Assembly (NCBI GenBank): GCA_027068235.1 | Contig: JAMOUE010000356.1 | Location: 1 to 6,371 of the forward strand | Direction: 5' to 3' | Origin: Deltaproteobacteria bacterium | GTDB lineage: Bacteria; Desulfobacterota; Dissulfuribacteria; Dissulfuribacterales; QOAL01 | Length of the DNA stretch: 6,371 nt | Shown: positions 1-6,364 of the stretch, piece after piece | How the letters are laid out: every line of letters begins with the position of its first letter | Numbering within the stretch: the first letter of the stretch is position 1 | Translations under genes and position numbers: made by a program | Notes under the pieces: model-generated | Databases searched by the model: none | Told to the model about the DNA's origin: nothing | Seen by the model: only the letters and a program-made list of their open reading frames with translations

Positions 1-608
1 AGTTCATCAAGTCTCTTTTCTGGAGGCAGTGGCCTAGAAGGCCGCCTTGCACACAATAGAGAAAGAGGAACAATAGTGGCTCTCGCCCAACTTGCAAAGT
101 CGTAGATGTTAAGAGGCACCCAGCTAGGAAGAAAGATGATCTCTGGAGGAAGATTTGCTGTATGCTCCCAGGGCCACTCTCCAATTAGGGCAAGCCAATA
201 CTTAGTAAAGACCCTGATATTTTTAAGGCCTCCATTTTTTAAAATCCAATTTCTAGCCCTTGTCATAACCTCTGAAGTTGGATCAAGGCCGGCAATACGA
301 AGGGCAGCGTAACACTCAACCGTAGTATTTATGTCACCTGTAGGTGCCTGATGATAAATCTCCCAAGAACCATCGCTTCTTTGTTCATTCAATATAGCCT
401 GTACCACACGGGACATTTTGGGATCATCTTCAAGCCCCATAAAGTACATGGCCATTATCCATTCGGCCTCCATACAACAGTTGGAGTCAACTCCTCCGAT
501 CCAGTAGCCCTCAGGGGCCTGGTTTTCTAGAGACCAATTCATGGCCATTTCCACAGCCATGTTCAGCCTAGCCAATATATCTTTTCCTTTCACAGCCTTT
601 GGCATCAT
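1..608 (-). CDS. shc: Squalene-hopene cyclase, N-terminal part (3' end beyond window)
   Basis: This is a partial gene, open from the ATG at 608 through the left edge (202 full codons). The family cyclises squalene to hopene/hopanol at the cytoplasmic membrane, the first committed step of hopanoid synthesis. Visible family marks are two QW repeats (Q-x3-G-x-W), QAPEGYW at residues 30-36 and QRSDGSW at 76-82. The typical N-terminal stretch also matches: MEAEW (46-50), GGLKNIRVFTKYWLALIGEW (126-145), LPPEIIFLPSW (153-163), YDFASWARATIVPLS (169-183) and RRPSRPLPP (188-196). SHCs are roughly 630-720 residues, so under a third is present. The catalytic DxDD motif would lie outside the window. The frame is open upstream to a TGA at 686-684, but those 25 codons contain no ATG, GTG or TTG, so the Met-Met pair at 608-603 is the first usual start. 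Its Shine-Dalgarno is weak. A TTG at 575-573 behind AAAGGA is an alternative start. Family assignment is near certain; the exact start is not. Confidence 0.93.
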   Translation of the reverse strand, partial: MMPKAVKGKDILARLNMAVEMAMNWSLENQAPEGYWIGGVDSNCCMEAEWIMAMYFMGLEDDPKMSRVVQAILNEQRSDGSWEIYHQAPTGDINTTVECYAALRIAGLDPTSEVMTRARNWILKNGGLKNIRVFTKYWLALIGEWPWEHTANLPPEIIFLPSWVPLNIYDFASWARATIVPLSLLCARRPSRPLPPEKRLDE

Positions 609-893
609 CGTCTCAATGAAATGGTCTAAACCCTCTGAACTTAAGAAATTCAGTAGGTTGGGTTGAGCAAGATTAGTAGATATTCACTTATTTTTCAAAG
701 GGGATAATACACAAAACCAAACAAATTGTGCAAGAAACCACAAAATTGTATGTAAAAAGACCCTCTATCTTACTAGTAGCACAAAAGATAAGACAAATTT
801 GCTGTTGTCAGCGCACCCAGAGTGAAGAAATCCCCACGGAAGGAGTAAGCGAAAAAATGACTAGCTAACCAAACACTTATTGTCAACAACCCC
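609..893. other. Intergenic gap without a gene
   Basis: About 285 bases separate the porin terminator from the start of the cyclase gene. On both strands I see only trivial open frames; for example, an ATG at 857 on the plus strand stops after three codons. The stretch contains the two promoter candidates for the cyclase and a small hairpin with GCTG/CAGC arms near 801-812. I see no RNA gene, riboswitch-like fold or mobile element, though a small RNA cannot be excluded by eye. Confidence 0.6.
704..733 (-). promoter_or_regulatory. Candidate promoter for the squalene-hopene cyclase gene
   Basis: On the minus strand a TATTAT box (709-704, five of six matches to the sigma-70 -10 consensus) sits 18 bases downstream of TTGCAC (733-728, only three of six). 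It would give a leader of about 90 bases before the ATG at 608. An alternative lies just after the porin terminator: a perfect TTGACA at 886-881 with 17-base spacing, but its -10 (TAGTCA) is poor. The terminator at 894-930 means the cyclase needs its own promoter somewhere in 609-893. Which of these is used is a guess. Confidence 0.3.
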
Positions 894-930
894 AAATAAA
901 AAGGCCTGGAGATTCTTACTCCAGGCCCTT
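894..930 (-). terminator. Rho-independent terminator of the porin-like gene
   Basis: Read on the minus strand, a perfect 9-bp GC-rich stem GGCCTGGAG/CTCCAGGCC (927-919 and 911-903) encloses a 7-base loop (918-912). It runs directly into TTTTTATTT (902-894). It starts 27 bases after the TAA of the barrel gene. A run of T does not follow on the plus strand, so it works in the direction of the barrel gene. It should insulate the downstream cyclase gene from this transcript. Confidence 0.92.
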
Positions 931-954
931 GATTTTCAAATGATAAAAAGTGAC

Positions 955-2556
955 TTAGAAGAGCCAGAGCAACTCTGCTGCAAAACGCATTGATACGTCG
1001 TCGCTCTTCTTTCCTTCTTCAAAGCTTACATCACGACCATAGGCATTAACAGCCTTGGTGATATCCTTGGCACCGCTTCCTGGGAAGAGGAAGGCAGCTC
1101 CACCCTTCAAGGTTACAGACTTATAAAGTTTGTAGCGGATCTCGTTGTTCCACTCAACACCCATGAATCTGTCGATGTCAACCTTGCCTGCTACACCCAT
1201 GTTTGCAAAGTAGTTCTCTACAGCCTCTGTCTCGTTGAACCACATGGCCATAACGTGGGTAATGTAGGTCCAGTTGCCATACTGAGCGTTGATTCCGCCA
1301 CCGATCATGCTGAAACCAGGGTTATCAAGTGCAGCACCACCGTTGATTCCACCACCCCTTACACTGCCGTAGTAGGTAGGGAACATGGAGTAGAGGATCT
1401 GGCCAAAGAATGGATTGCCGTCATGAACAATGGACTGCTCGCTTCCATACCTTGGAGTAAACCTTGTAATACCAACTGCAGGGGTAAAACCCTCGAGATC
1501 ATCATCATTAGGATCGTCATCACCACGCAGGTAGTAACCACCAACATGAACCTCAAACTTTTTGATGCCTACAGCCTCATGTAGATCAACCAAGAGGTCG
1601 CCAAAGAAGGCGTAAGAGCTTATGTCGTAATCAAGCTCCCTATCGTTGTCCAGTGTACCGCCTACATAAGCAAACTCTGCCATTGGGTGGAAAATGCCAT
1701 AATCACCCTTGAAGTTGAGTCCACCAAAGAACCTGTCGATATCAATGTGGTTGCCCTGCTGATAGTTCTGATCGTAGAAAAATACACCCTCTACATATGT
1801 ATTGGCCATGTTGTATCCAAGTTTGGCCATGTAGAAGGTACGGTCTGTACCCTTCTGCTGGGTAGGAGGACCAATTGCATTAACCTTGCTCTTTACAGGG
1901 TCAATACCAGCATAGCCTGCTTCGCTCTCATCCTTCTTTATATACCAAGCTTCCCACTTGAAGCCCTGATAACAACCAGTGATACCGATTCCAGGATCGT
2001 CATCACCATATATCATGCCTCCAAACTTGACATCAGCGCCTTTTACGTCCCAACCACCGTTAACCCTTGAATGGAGGAAAGGAACGTTAAAGGATGCGTT
2101 GAGGCGCTCGATACCAAACTGCTGGGTCTGGAGACCATATGCAAAGTCTGTACGGTCAACAGAAGCCCTGTCGAGGGTGGTATCAGATTCGAGAGCAAAG
2201 TAGACATCCCAATCCTGATCGTGGGCAAAGTTGAAAAACAACCTATTTTCACCACGGATATAGCCGTCCTTTACAGCACCGCCAGCCTCTGTGAGGTGGG
2301 TCTTGAGGCTGTCGCCGAGGATACCAACCTTCCTCATGATTCCAACGGCCCTTTTTTCCTGCTCACTAGAAAGATCACTAGAAGTACCAAAGTCCCTGCT
2401 AATCTCGTTTGTAGGCACGAGCCTTACCTGTGCACCCATACGAATGGTAATGTCACCTAAGGTCTGTACCTCCACAGTACCTGGACCGGCCTGAGCCAGA
2501 CTTGTCATCAGCAGCATAAGAACTGCTGAGACAAATACGACGGAAAACTTTTTCAT
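955..2556 (-). CDS. Outer-membrane beta-barrel protein, porin-like, family not recognised
   Basis: The gene encodes 533 residues. An N-terminal signal peptide is clear: a KK pair, a hydrophobic core (FSVVFVSAVLMLLMTSL) and an AQA cleavage site after residue 23. The mature protein alternates polar and aromatic or hydrophobic residues, is rich in Gly, Tyr, Phe and Asp, has one Cys, and ends in FAAELLWLF. A C-terminal Phe is the usual signal for BAM-dependent insertion of barrels. These marks place it in the outer membrane, probably as a large porin or export channel. Two acidic GDDDP motifs occur, at residues 184-188 and within GDDDPNDDD at 345-353. They look like loop segments and could bind cations. 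The style resembles alginate-export-like or general anaerobe porins, but I cannot assign a family or substrate. I chose the ATG at 2556 over the GTG at 2562 because AGGAGG lies 8 bases before the ATG but only 2 before the GTG. It has its own terminator and stands apart from its neighbours. Confidence 0.85.
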   Translation of the reverse strand: MKKFSVVFVSAVLMLLMTSLAQAGPGTVEVQTLGDITIRMGAQVRLVPTNEISRDFGTSSDLSSEQEKRAVGIMRKVGILGDSLKTHLTEAGGAVKDGYIRGENRLFFNFAHDQDWDVYFALESDTTLDRASVDRTDFAYGLQTQQFGIERLNASFNVPFLHSRVNGGWDVKGADVKFGGMIYGDDDPGIGITGCYQGFKWEAWYIKKDESEAGYAGIDPVKSKVNAIGPPTQQKGTDRTFYMAKLGYNMANTYVEGVFFYDQNYQQGNHIDIDRFFGGLNFKGDYGIFHPMAEFAYVGGTLDNDRELDYDISSYAFFGDLLVDLHEAVGIKKFEVHVGGYYLRGDDDPNDDDLEGFTPAVGITRFTPRYGSEQSIVHDGNPFFGQILYSMFPTYYGSVRGGGINGGAALDNPGFSMIGGGINAQYGNWTYITHVMAMWFNETEAVENYFANMGVAGKVDIDRFMGVEWNNEIRYKLYKSVTLKGGAAFLFPGSGAKDITKAVNAYGRDVSFEEGKKSDDVSMRFAAELLWLF

Positions 2557-2563
2557 AATCACT

Positions 2564-2570
2564 CCCTCCT
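2564..2570 (-). promoter_or_regulatory. Strong ribosome binding site that sets the barrel gene start
   Basis: AGGAGGG on the minus strand, with AGGAGG placed 8 bases before the ATG at 2556. The in-frame GTG at 2562-2560 is only 2 bases from AGGAGG, too close for initiation. The protein therefore most likely begins MKKFSVVF, which also gives a standard signal peptide. Confidence 0.85.
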
Positions 2571-2582
2571 AATTAATGAAAA

Positions 2583-2609
2583 TTAATTTAATACTCATTC
2601 TTAAATTAA
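2583..2609. repeat. AT-only inverted repeat in the barrel gene leader
   Basis: Perfect 9-bp arms TTAATTTAA (2583-2591) and TTAAATTAA (2601-2609) flank a 9-base spacer. The element ends 13 bases upstream of the Shine-Dalgarno of the barrel gene, where an operator or the core promoter might lie. Both arms are pure A/T in an AT-rich leader, so chance is a real possibility. A 27-bp dyad with about 18-bp centre spacing would suit a dimeric regulator, but no family can be named. Confidence 0.35.
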
Positions 2610-2717
2610 CCTAAAACAATCACCAAAATATACATTATCAATTAACCCTATCCTCTTTTTCTATCACCTCCTTGTCTATTTTTCCCTAAACCCTCCTTTA
2701 AGGTTAATGCATTCATT

Positions 2718-3848
2718 TTAAGATATCATTTCTTTCATCATCTCTTGAGAATAGACATTTTGCCTCTTTTCAAAGGCCTCTCTAGCCACGGCCACATCCT
2801 CCACAAACATCTCTAGCTCCTTTGGCGTTAGAGACTGATGACCATCACAAAGGGCCTTTTCCGGCTCTGGATGACACTCGACCAGAATCATGTTCGCCCC
2901 AGCAATCACACCCTGAGCTGCCGCATTAAAGATATCCATGAGCCCATTTGGAGCCCTGTCTTTGGAGCCTATGGCATGACTTGGATCAACACAAACAGGA
3001 AGCCTTGTTAAACGATGGATCACAGGGACATGAATGAAATCTGCCAAGTTTCTGTGAGGTGCACTCATCTGAGACTTGACACCCCGAAGACAAAAGACAA
3101 TGTTTCTATTCCCTTCGCTTGCTATATATTCACAGGCATTTAGAGATTCCTCTATCGTAAGCCCCATGCCCCTTTTATAGAGCACAGGAAACTCACTTTG
3201 ATTGCCAACCGCCTTTAATAGCTCAAAGTTTTGGGCGTTTCGAGTACCTATTTGTAACATTACCCCGGTAGGATGGCCTGCATCCTCAAGGGCCTTTGTT
3301 ATCTCTTCTATGTGCCTTTCCTTCAACACCTCCATGGCAATGACCTTTATGTCATACTTGCCAGCCAACTCAAAAACCCAAGGCAAGCAGGCTGCGCCAT
3401 GTCCCTGAAAATCATAAGGGCTGGTGCGAGGCTTGTAGGCACCCATTCTACTTGTTGATATGCCAAGACCCTTGAGGACCTTAAAGGTCTCCTCAACATA
3501 CTCAGGTGTATCAACAGCACATGGACCAGCAAAGATATGAAGACCTTCCTGATCAAACTTTACGCCATTGTAGGTAAAACCCACCGGTACAAAACTTACA
3601 TCATGCCTTCCTATCTGCCGATATTTGGTTGATACTCGAACAACCCTTTCAATACCTGGCATTGCAGCCAAGACCTCTTCCGGAACATTGTGGGTTGGCC
3701 CTATAAGATGAATCTCTCGTACAGCCCTTGTCTCTCCTTCAAGCTCCACCATCCTGATATTTAACCCAGGAAAATTCTCAAGAAATTCGTGGAGCCTAGT
3801 CAACTCCGGACTGTCTTTATCAACGTCTGCCTTCAATATCAAAATCAT
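2718..3848 (-). CDS. aroF: 3-deoxy-7-phosphoheptulonate (DAHP) synthase, type I-beta
   Basis: The family condenses phosphoenolpyruvate with erythrose 4-phosphate to DAHP, the cytoplasmic entry step of the shikimate pathway. The protein has 376 residues. Residues 1-80 form a ferredoxin-like N-terminal domain of the type found in I-beta enzymes, where it carries feedback control. The (beta/alpha)8 barrel follows. Visible motifs are FAGPCAVD (106-113), GAYKPRTSPYDFQG (136-149), QIGTRNAQN (199-207), KRG (225-227), DPSH (288-291), VECHPEPEKAL (323-333) and CDGHQSL (334-340). The expected metal ligands are Cys110, His291, Glu324 and Asp335. Differences from the classical family, as I remember Thermotoga maritima (338 residues), are LRGVKS instead of ERGIRT at 254-259, about 8 extra residues near 185-197, and about 7 between DPSH and the VECH Glu. 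A full set of metal ligands argues that it is active. AGAGGG lies 9 bases before the ATG. A promoter precedes the gene. A distinct DAHP-synthase-like function cannot be ruled out. Confidence 0.92.
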   Translation of the reverse strand: MILILKADVDKDSPELTRLHEFLENFPGLNIRMVELEGETRAVREIHLIGPTHNVPEEVLAAMPGIERVVRVSTKYRQIGRHDVSFVPVGFTYNGVKFDQEGLHIFAGPCAVDTPEYVEETFKVLKGLGISTSRMGAYKPRTSPYDFQGHGAACLPWVFELAGKYDIKVIAMEVLKERHIEEITKALEDAGHPTGVMLQIGTRNAQNFELLKAVGNQSEFPVLYKRGMGLTIEESLNACEYIASEGNRNIVFCLRGVKSQMSAPHRNLADFIHVPVIHRLTRLPVCVDPSHAIGSKDRAPNGLMDIFNAAAQGVIAGANMILVECHPEPEKALCDGHQSLTPKELEMFVEDVAVAREAFEKRQNVYSQEMMKEMIS

Positions 3849-3893
3849 AAAGCTACACCCTCTCCTCTTCCCTTATTAGGGACTAACCCCAAT

Positions 3894-3922
3894 TATTTAA
3901 CACCTGCCATCTTCAAGGTCAA
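3894..3922 (-). promoter_or_regulatory. Sigma-70-like promoter for the DAHP synthase gene
   Basis: On the minus strand, TTGACC (3922-3917, five of six) is followed after exactly 17 bases by TAAATA (3899-3894, four of six). A TGn extension sits directly before the -10. Transcription would start near 3887, leaving a leader of about 40 bases before the ATG at 3848. No leader peptide or Trp/Phe/Tyr-rich attenuator is visible in it. A second TTGAC lies 10 bases further upstream, but its spacing to this -10 is too long. Confidence 0.6.
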
Positions 3923-3962
3923 GGCAGTCAAAGAAATTTCCAAAAGTTTTAAAGGGTTAATC

Positions 3963-3995
3963 CGGTTTGACAAAATATTTTTCACATTCAAACCG
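3963..3995. repeat. Inverted repeat between recD2 and the DAHP synthase promoter
   Basis: Perfect 8-bp arms CGGTTTGA (3963-3970) and TCAAACCG (3988-3995) flank a 17-base spacer that contains the palindrome AAAATATTTT. The element begins 14 bases after the recD2 stop codon and ends about 40 bases upstream of the -35 box of the next gene. It could act as a weak recD2 3'-end hairpin, but no T-run follows on either strand. It could instead be a binding site for a dimeric regulator of the DAHP synthase promoter. The repeat itself is certain; its role is not known. Confidence 0.5.
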
Positions 3996-4009
3996 TCCTT
4001 CACACAACA

Positions 4010-6364
4010 TTAGTCGCCTTTAACACAAAAGGTTTTCAACCATGTAAGCCTTTGAACTCCCTGAATATTTTCGCATGCACGTTTCATGGCAAACCCTTGG
4101 CCTACTATATGAACCTTTTCCTCCGCCCTTGTAATGGCAGTATAAAACCACTTGTTGTTGAGCATTATGTAGTGTGAGTTGGAAAGGGGAATGGCCACTA
4201 TCCTATATTGGCTGCCCTGTGCCTTATGCACAGTAAGGGCATAAGCCAACTCTATTATGTCTCCTATATGATCAAACTCGTACGCCACTACGATCCTCTC
4301 AGGATAGACCACAAAGAACTGCTCCAGCTCCATGTCTATCTTTACAATCAACCCTACATTGCCGTTAAAGATCCGCCTGGTTTCCTGACATTCAAAATTC
4401 TTGCCAGCAGCAACAAAATCCTCCCAGGCCATTACCTCCATATCCTTATTCTGCAAGTGAACTACCTTGTCACCATCTTTGAAGGTAAGCCCCGAACGGC
4501 TAACCTTTACGCCTTTTGTCTTATTAAGTATGGCCTGCAGCTCGTTATTCAAAACCTCGGTTCCCAATTGACCAATCCTCATGGGAGTCAAGACCTGAAA
4601 CTCCCACACAGGATGGGAAAGCTTAGAGGAATACTCCTTGGCAAGCTGGATGATCCTGTTTCTTATGGCGTCGTTGTTCTCCTCCCTAAATCTCTTCAGT
4701 TCTCCCTCGCTTTTTTTCTGTCTTTTTAGGGCAAAGATGTTGTGCCTCTCCACCCGTTCAAAAGAAAAATCATGCCAGTTAGGCTCTTCCACCCCTTCAG
4801 GCACCTTGCCTTCCCTTATCTCATTGGCAAAAAGGGCAAGCCGACTGTCTTCCCTCTGCCTAAAGATCTTTTTTAGGTGAACCGCAGGCAAGATTCCAGT
4901 CTCCAGCAGGTCTGAAAAGACATTTCCAGCCCCTATTGGTGGAAGCTGTGCAGGATCACCCACCAAAATGAAAAGGGTGGATGGCTTAAGTGCCTTACAC
5001 AACCTGTAGAATAGGGAAAGGTTCACCATTGAGGCCTCATCCAAAAGCACCACCTTGTAAGGCAAAGGATTTTCAGGACCGTGTTCAAAGGTATTATCTC
5101 CCTTATACTTCAACAAGGAATGGATAGTTACAGCATCATAACCTGTAGCCTTTCTCACCCTGGCCGAAGCCATACCAGTGAAGGCGCAACATACGACTTC
5201 TTCCCTTGTTGCATAGTAGCGGCCTATAAGGTCTAGAATCGCCTTGCAAACAGTGGTCTTACCTGTGCCTGCATAACCGGCAAGGCCAAAGACCAATGAG
5301 GTTTCTACTGCTATCTTTTTTATTATCTCCTTTTGTTCATCTGAGAACTCGACCCCTGTCTTCTCCTCATATAACCTTATGAACTCTTCCGCCTCTTTTT
5401 CTGTAAGGGTCTTTCTCCGTTTATTACCTGTGCGTTCCTCAAAAAATGTTTTTAACCACTCCTCCATGAATCTGTAGGAAGAAAGCCCGATCCTGTCTCC
5501 TTCACCAAGGGTAAGCTCCTGGGCAAGAAGCATCTTTTTGAGCACACCTTCTATTTTGGCCTCAGAAATCTTTTGCTCCTCAGTACTGAGAAGCTCTTTA
5601 AGTTTGGATACGAGTTCGCCCTTTATGAGATAGCAATGACCATCCTGCTCAGCAGCCTCCACAAGAAGATGATTAACCGCAGCCTTTATACGCCACGGAG
5701 AGTCAAACATTATACCTAGGTCAAGGGCAATCTTATCGGCGGTCTTGAATCCTATTCCCCGTATCTCGGTCAGACGGTAGGGATTTTCTTTTATGATCTG
5801 GAGACTGTCATCACCAAAGTAATTGTAGATCCTAACCAGCAGGTTAGGCGTTATCTTGGCCCTTCCCCCAAGATACGTGGCAAGAGCGCGAAGGGAACGG
5901 TGCTTGTGCCAAGATTTTTTTATAAGGGCAAGCCTCTTTTCCTTTATCCCCTTTACTTTCAAAAGCTCTTGAGGACGGTTATCCAAGATATCAACTAGCT
6001 CTTCTTCTCCATATTGCTGGATAAGCTCCTCGGCCAGTTTCTGCCCAAGTCCCTTAACAACCTTGCTCAAAAAGAAAAGGAGCTCGCTACCAAGGAGTTT
6101 ATAGGAGTTGAAGTCAAACTGACGCCCATACTTTGACATCTGCCAAGAGCCTGTGAATTCAAACTCTGCCCCAACCACAGAGGCATTGTTGGCAAGCTCT
6201 GCAACATGGCCCTTTACAGTAAACATGGCGCCCCTTCGCGGTTTCACCTTGAGAATGGCAAAACCAGATTCGGGATTGGAGTAAGTAACCCTTTCCACTA
6301 CTCCACGGACCTTCATGGTCTTGGGCCCTTGCCCATTTGTACCAGCCTGCGCTACCTCAGCCAT
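4010..6364 (-). CDS. recD2: RecD2-type ATP-dependent DNA helicase (SF1B)
   Basis: RecD2 proteins are 5'-3' single-strand translocases/helicases that act without RecBC in DNA repair and replication-fork maintenance. At 784 residues this one is close to Bacillus RecD2 (about 800). In order it shows an N-terminal OB-like segment (17-92), helix-hairpin-helix segments near 124-145 (LLKVKGIKEKR) and 197-217 (RLTEIRGIGFKTADKIALDL), and a Q-type motif FSDEQ (340-344). The helicase core follows: Walker A GYAGTGKTT (363-371, Lys369), Walker B LLDEASMV (440-447), motif III VGDPAQLPP (468-476), FRQ (501-503), a UvrD-like motif V region AYALTVHKAQGS (707-718) and motif VI YTAITRAEEK (741-750). All catalytic motifs look intact. 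There is no nuclease domain. ATG at 6364 gives a full N-terminus, but only 7 upstream bases are present, so the RBS and a longer start cannot be checked. The next Met (residue 17, just before KVRGVVERV) is an alternative. Its operon context to the right is unseen. Confidence 0.95.
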   Translation of the reverse strand: MAEVAQAGTNGQGPKTMKVRGVVERVTYSNPESGFAILKVKPRRGAMFTVKGHVAELANNASVVGAEFEFTGSWQMSKYGRQFDFNSYKLLGSELLFFLSKVVKGLGQKLAEELIQQYGEEELVDILDNRPQELLKVKGIKEKRLALIKKSWHKHRSLRALATYLGGRAKITPNLLVRIYNYFGDDSLQIIKENPYRLTEIRGIGFKTADKIALDLGIMFDSPWRIKAAVNHLLVEAAEQDGHCYLIKGELVSKLKELLSTEEQKISEAKIEGVLKKMLLAQELTLGEGDRIGLSSYRFMEEWLKTFFEERTGNKRRKTLTEKEAEEFIRLYEEKTGVEFSDEQKEIIKKIAVETSLVFGLAGYAGTGKTTVCKAILDLIGRYYATREEVVCCAFTGMASARVRKATGYDAVTIHSLLKYKGDNTFEHGPENPLPYKVVLLDEASMVNLSLFYRLCKALKPSTLFILVGDPAQLPPIGAGNVFSDLLETGILPAVHLKKIFRQREDSRLALFANEIREGKVPEGVEEPNWHDFSFERVERHNIFALKRQKKSEGELKRFREENNDAIRNRIIQLAKEYSSKLSHPVWEFQVLTPMRIGQLGTEVLNNELQAILNKTKGVKVSRSGLTFKDGDKVVHLQNKDMEVMAWEDFVAAGKNFECQETRRIFNGNVGLIVKIDMELEQFFVVYPERIVVAYEFDHIGDIIELAYALTVHKAQGSQYRIVAIPLSNSHYIMLNNKWFYTAITRAEEKVHIVGQGFAMKRACENIQGVQRLTWLKTFCVKGD

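Noticed and set aside
27..45. GGCC-tagaa-GGCC hairpin as a terminator or repeat
   Set aside because: It lies inside the conserved coding sequence of the cyclase (RRPSRPLPP region) and is explained by codon content.
106..312. Plus-strand open frame of 68 codons
   Set aside because: It lies wholly antisense to the squalene-hopene cyclase gene, whose protein signature is unmistakable. It has no recognisable domain.
858..886. Minus-strand TTGACA/TAGTCA as the main cyclase promoter
   Set aside because: The -35 is perfect and the spacing is 17, but the -10 matches at only two of six positions. It is kept only as an alternative in the candidate promoter entry.
1255..2494. Several plus-strand and out-of-frame open frames inside the barrel gene, the largest 129 codons
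   Set aside because: They are shadows of a clearly coding minus-strand gene with signal peptide and terminator. Their translations show no family features and no good RBS.
2625..2717. Terminator directly after the DAHP synthase gene, or a clear promoter for the barrel gene
   Set aside because: The CCTTAAAGG element after the stop codon has only 4-bp arms and no T-run. TTGATA near 2641 has no acceptable -10 at 16-18 bases.
3967..3995. Plus-strand TTGACA at 3967-3972 as a promoter
   Set aside because: The position 17 bases downstream reads AAACCG, not a -10 box. No plus-strand gene follows.
3789..4013. Plus-strand open frame of 74 codons spanning the recD2-aro gap
   Set aside because: It overlaps the start of the DAHP synthase gene and the promoter on the other strand. 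There is no domain, and its composition is that of noncoding AT-rich sequence.
4208..4729. Plus-strand open frame of 173 codons antisense to recD2
   Set aside because: The minus strand encodes conserved helicase motifs here (FRQ through motif VI). The antisense product looks like random hydrophobic and basic sequence.
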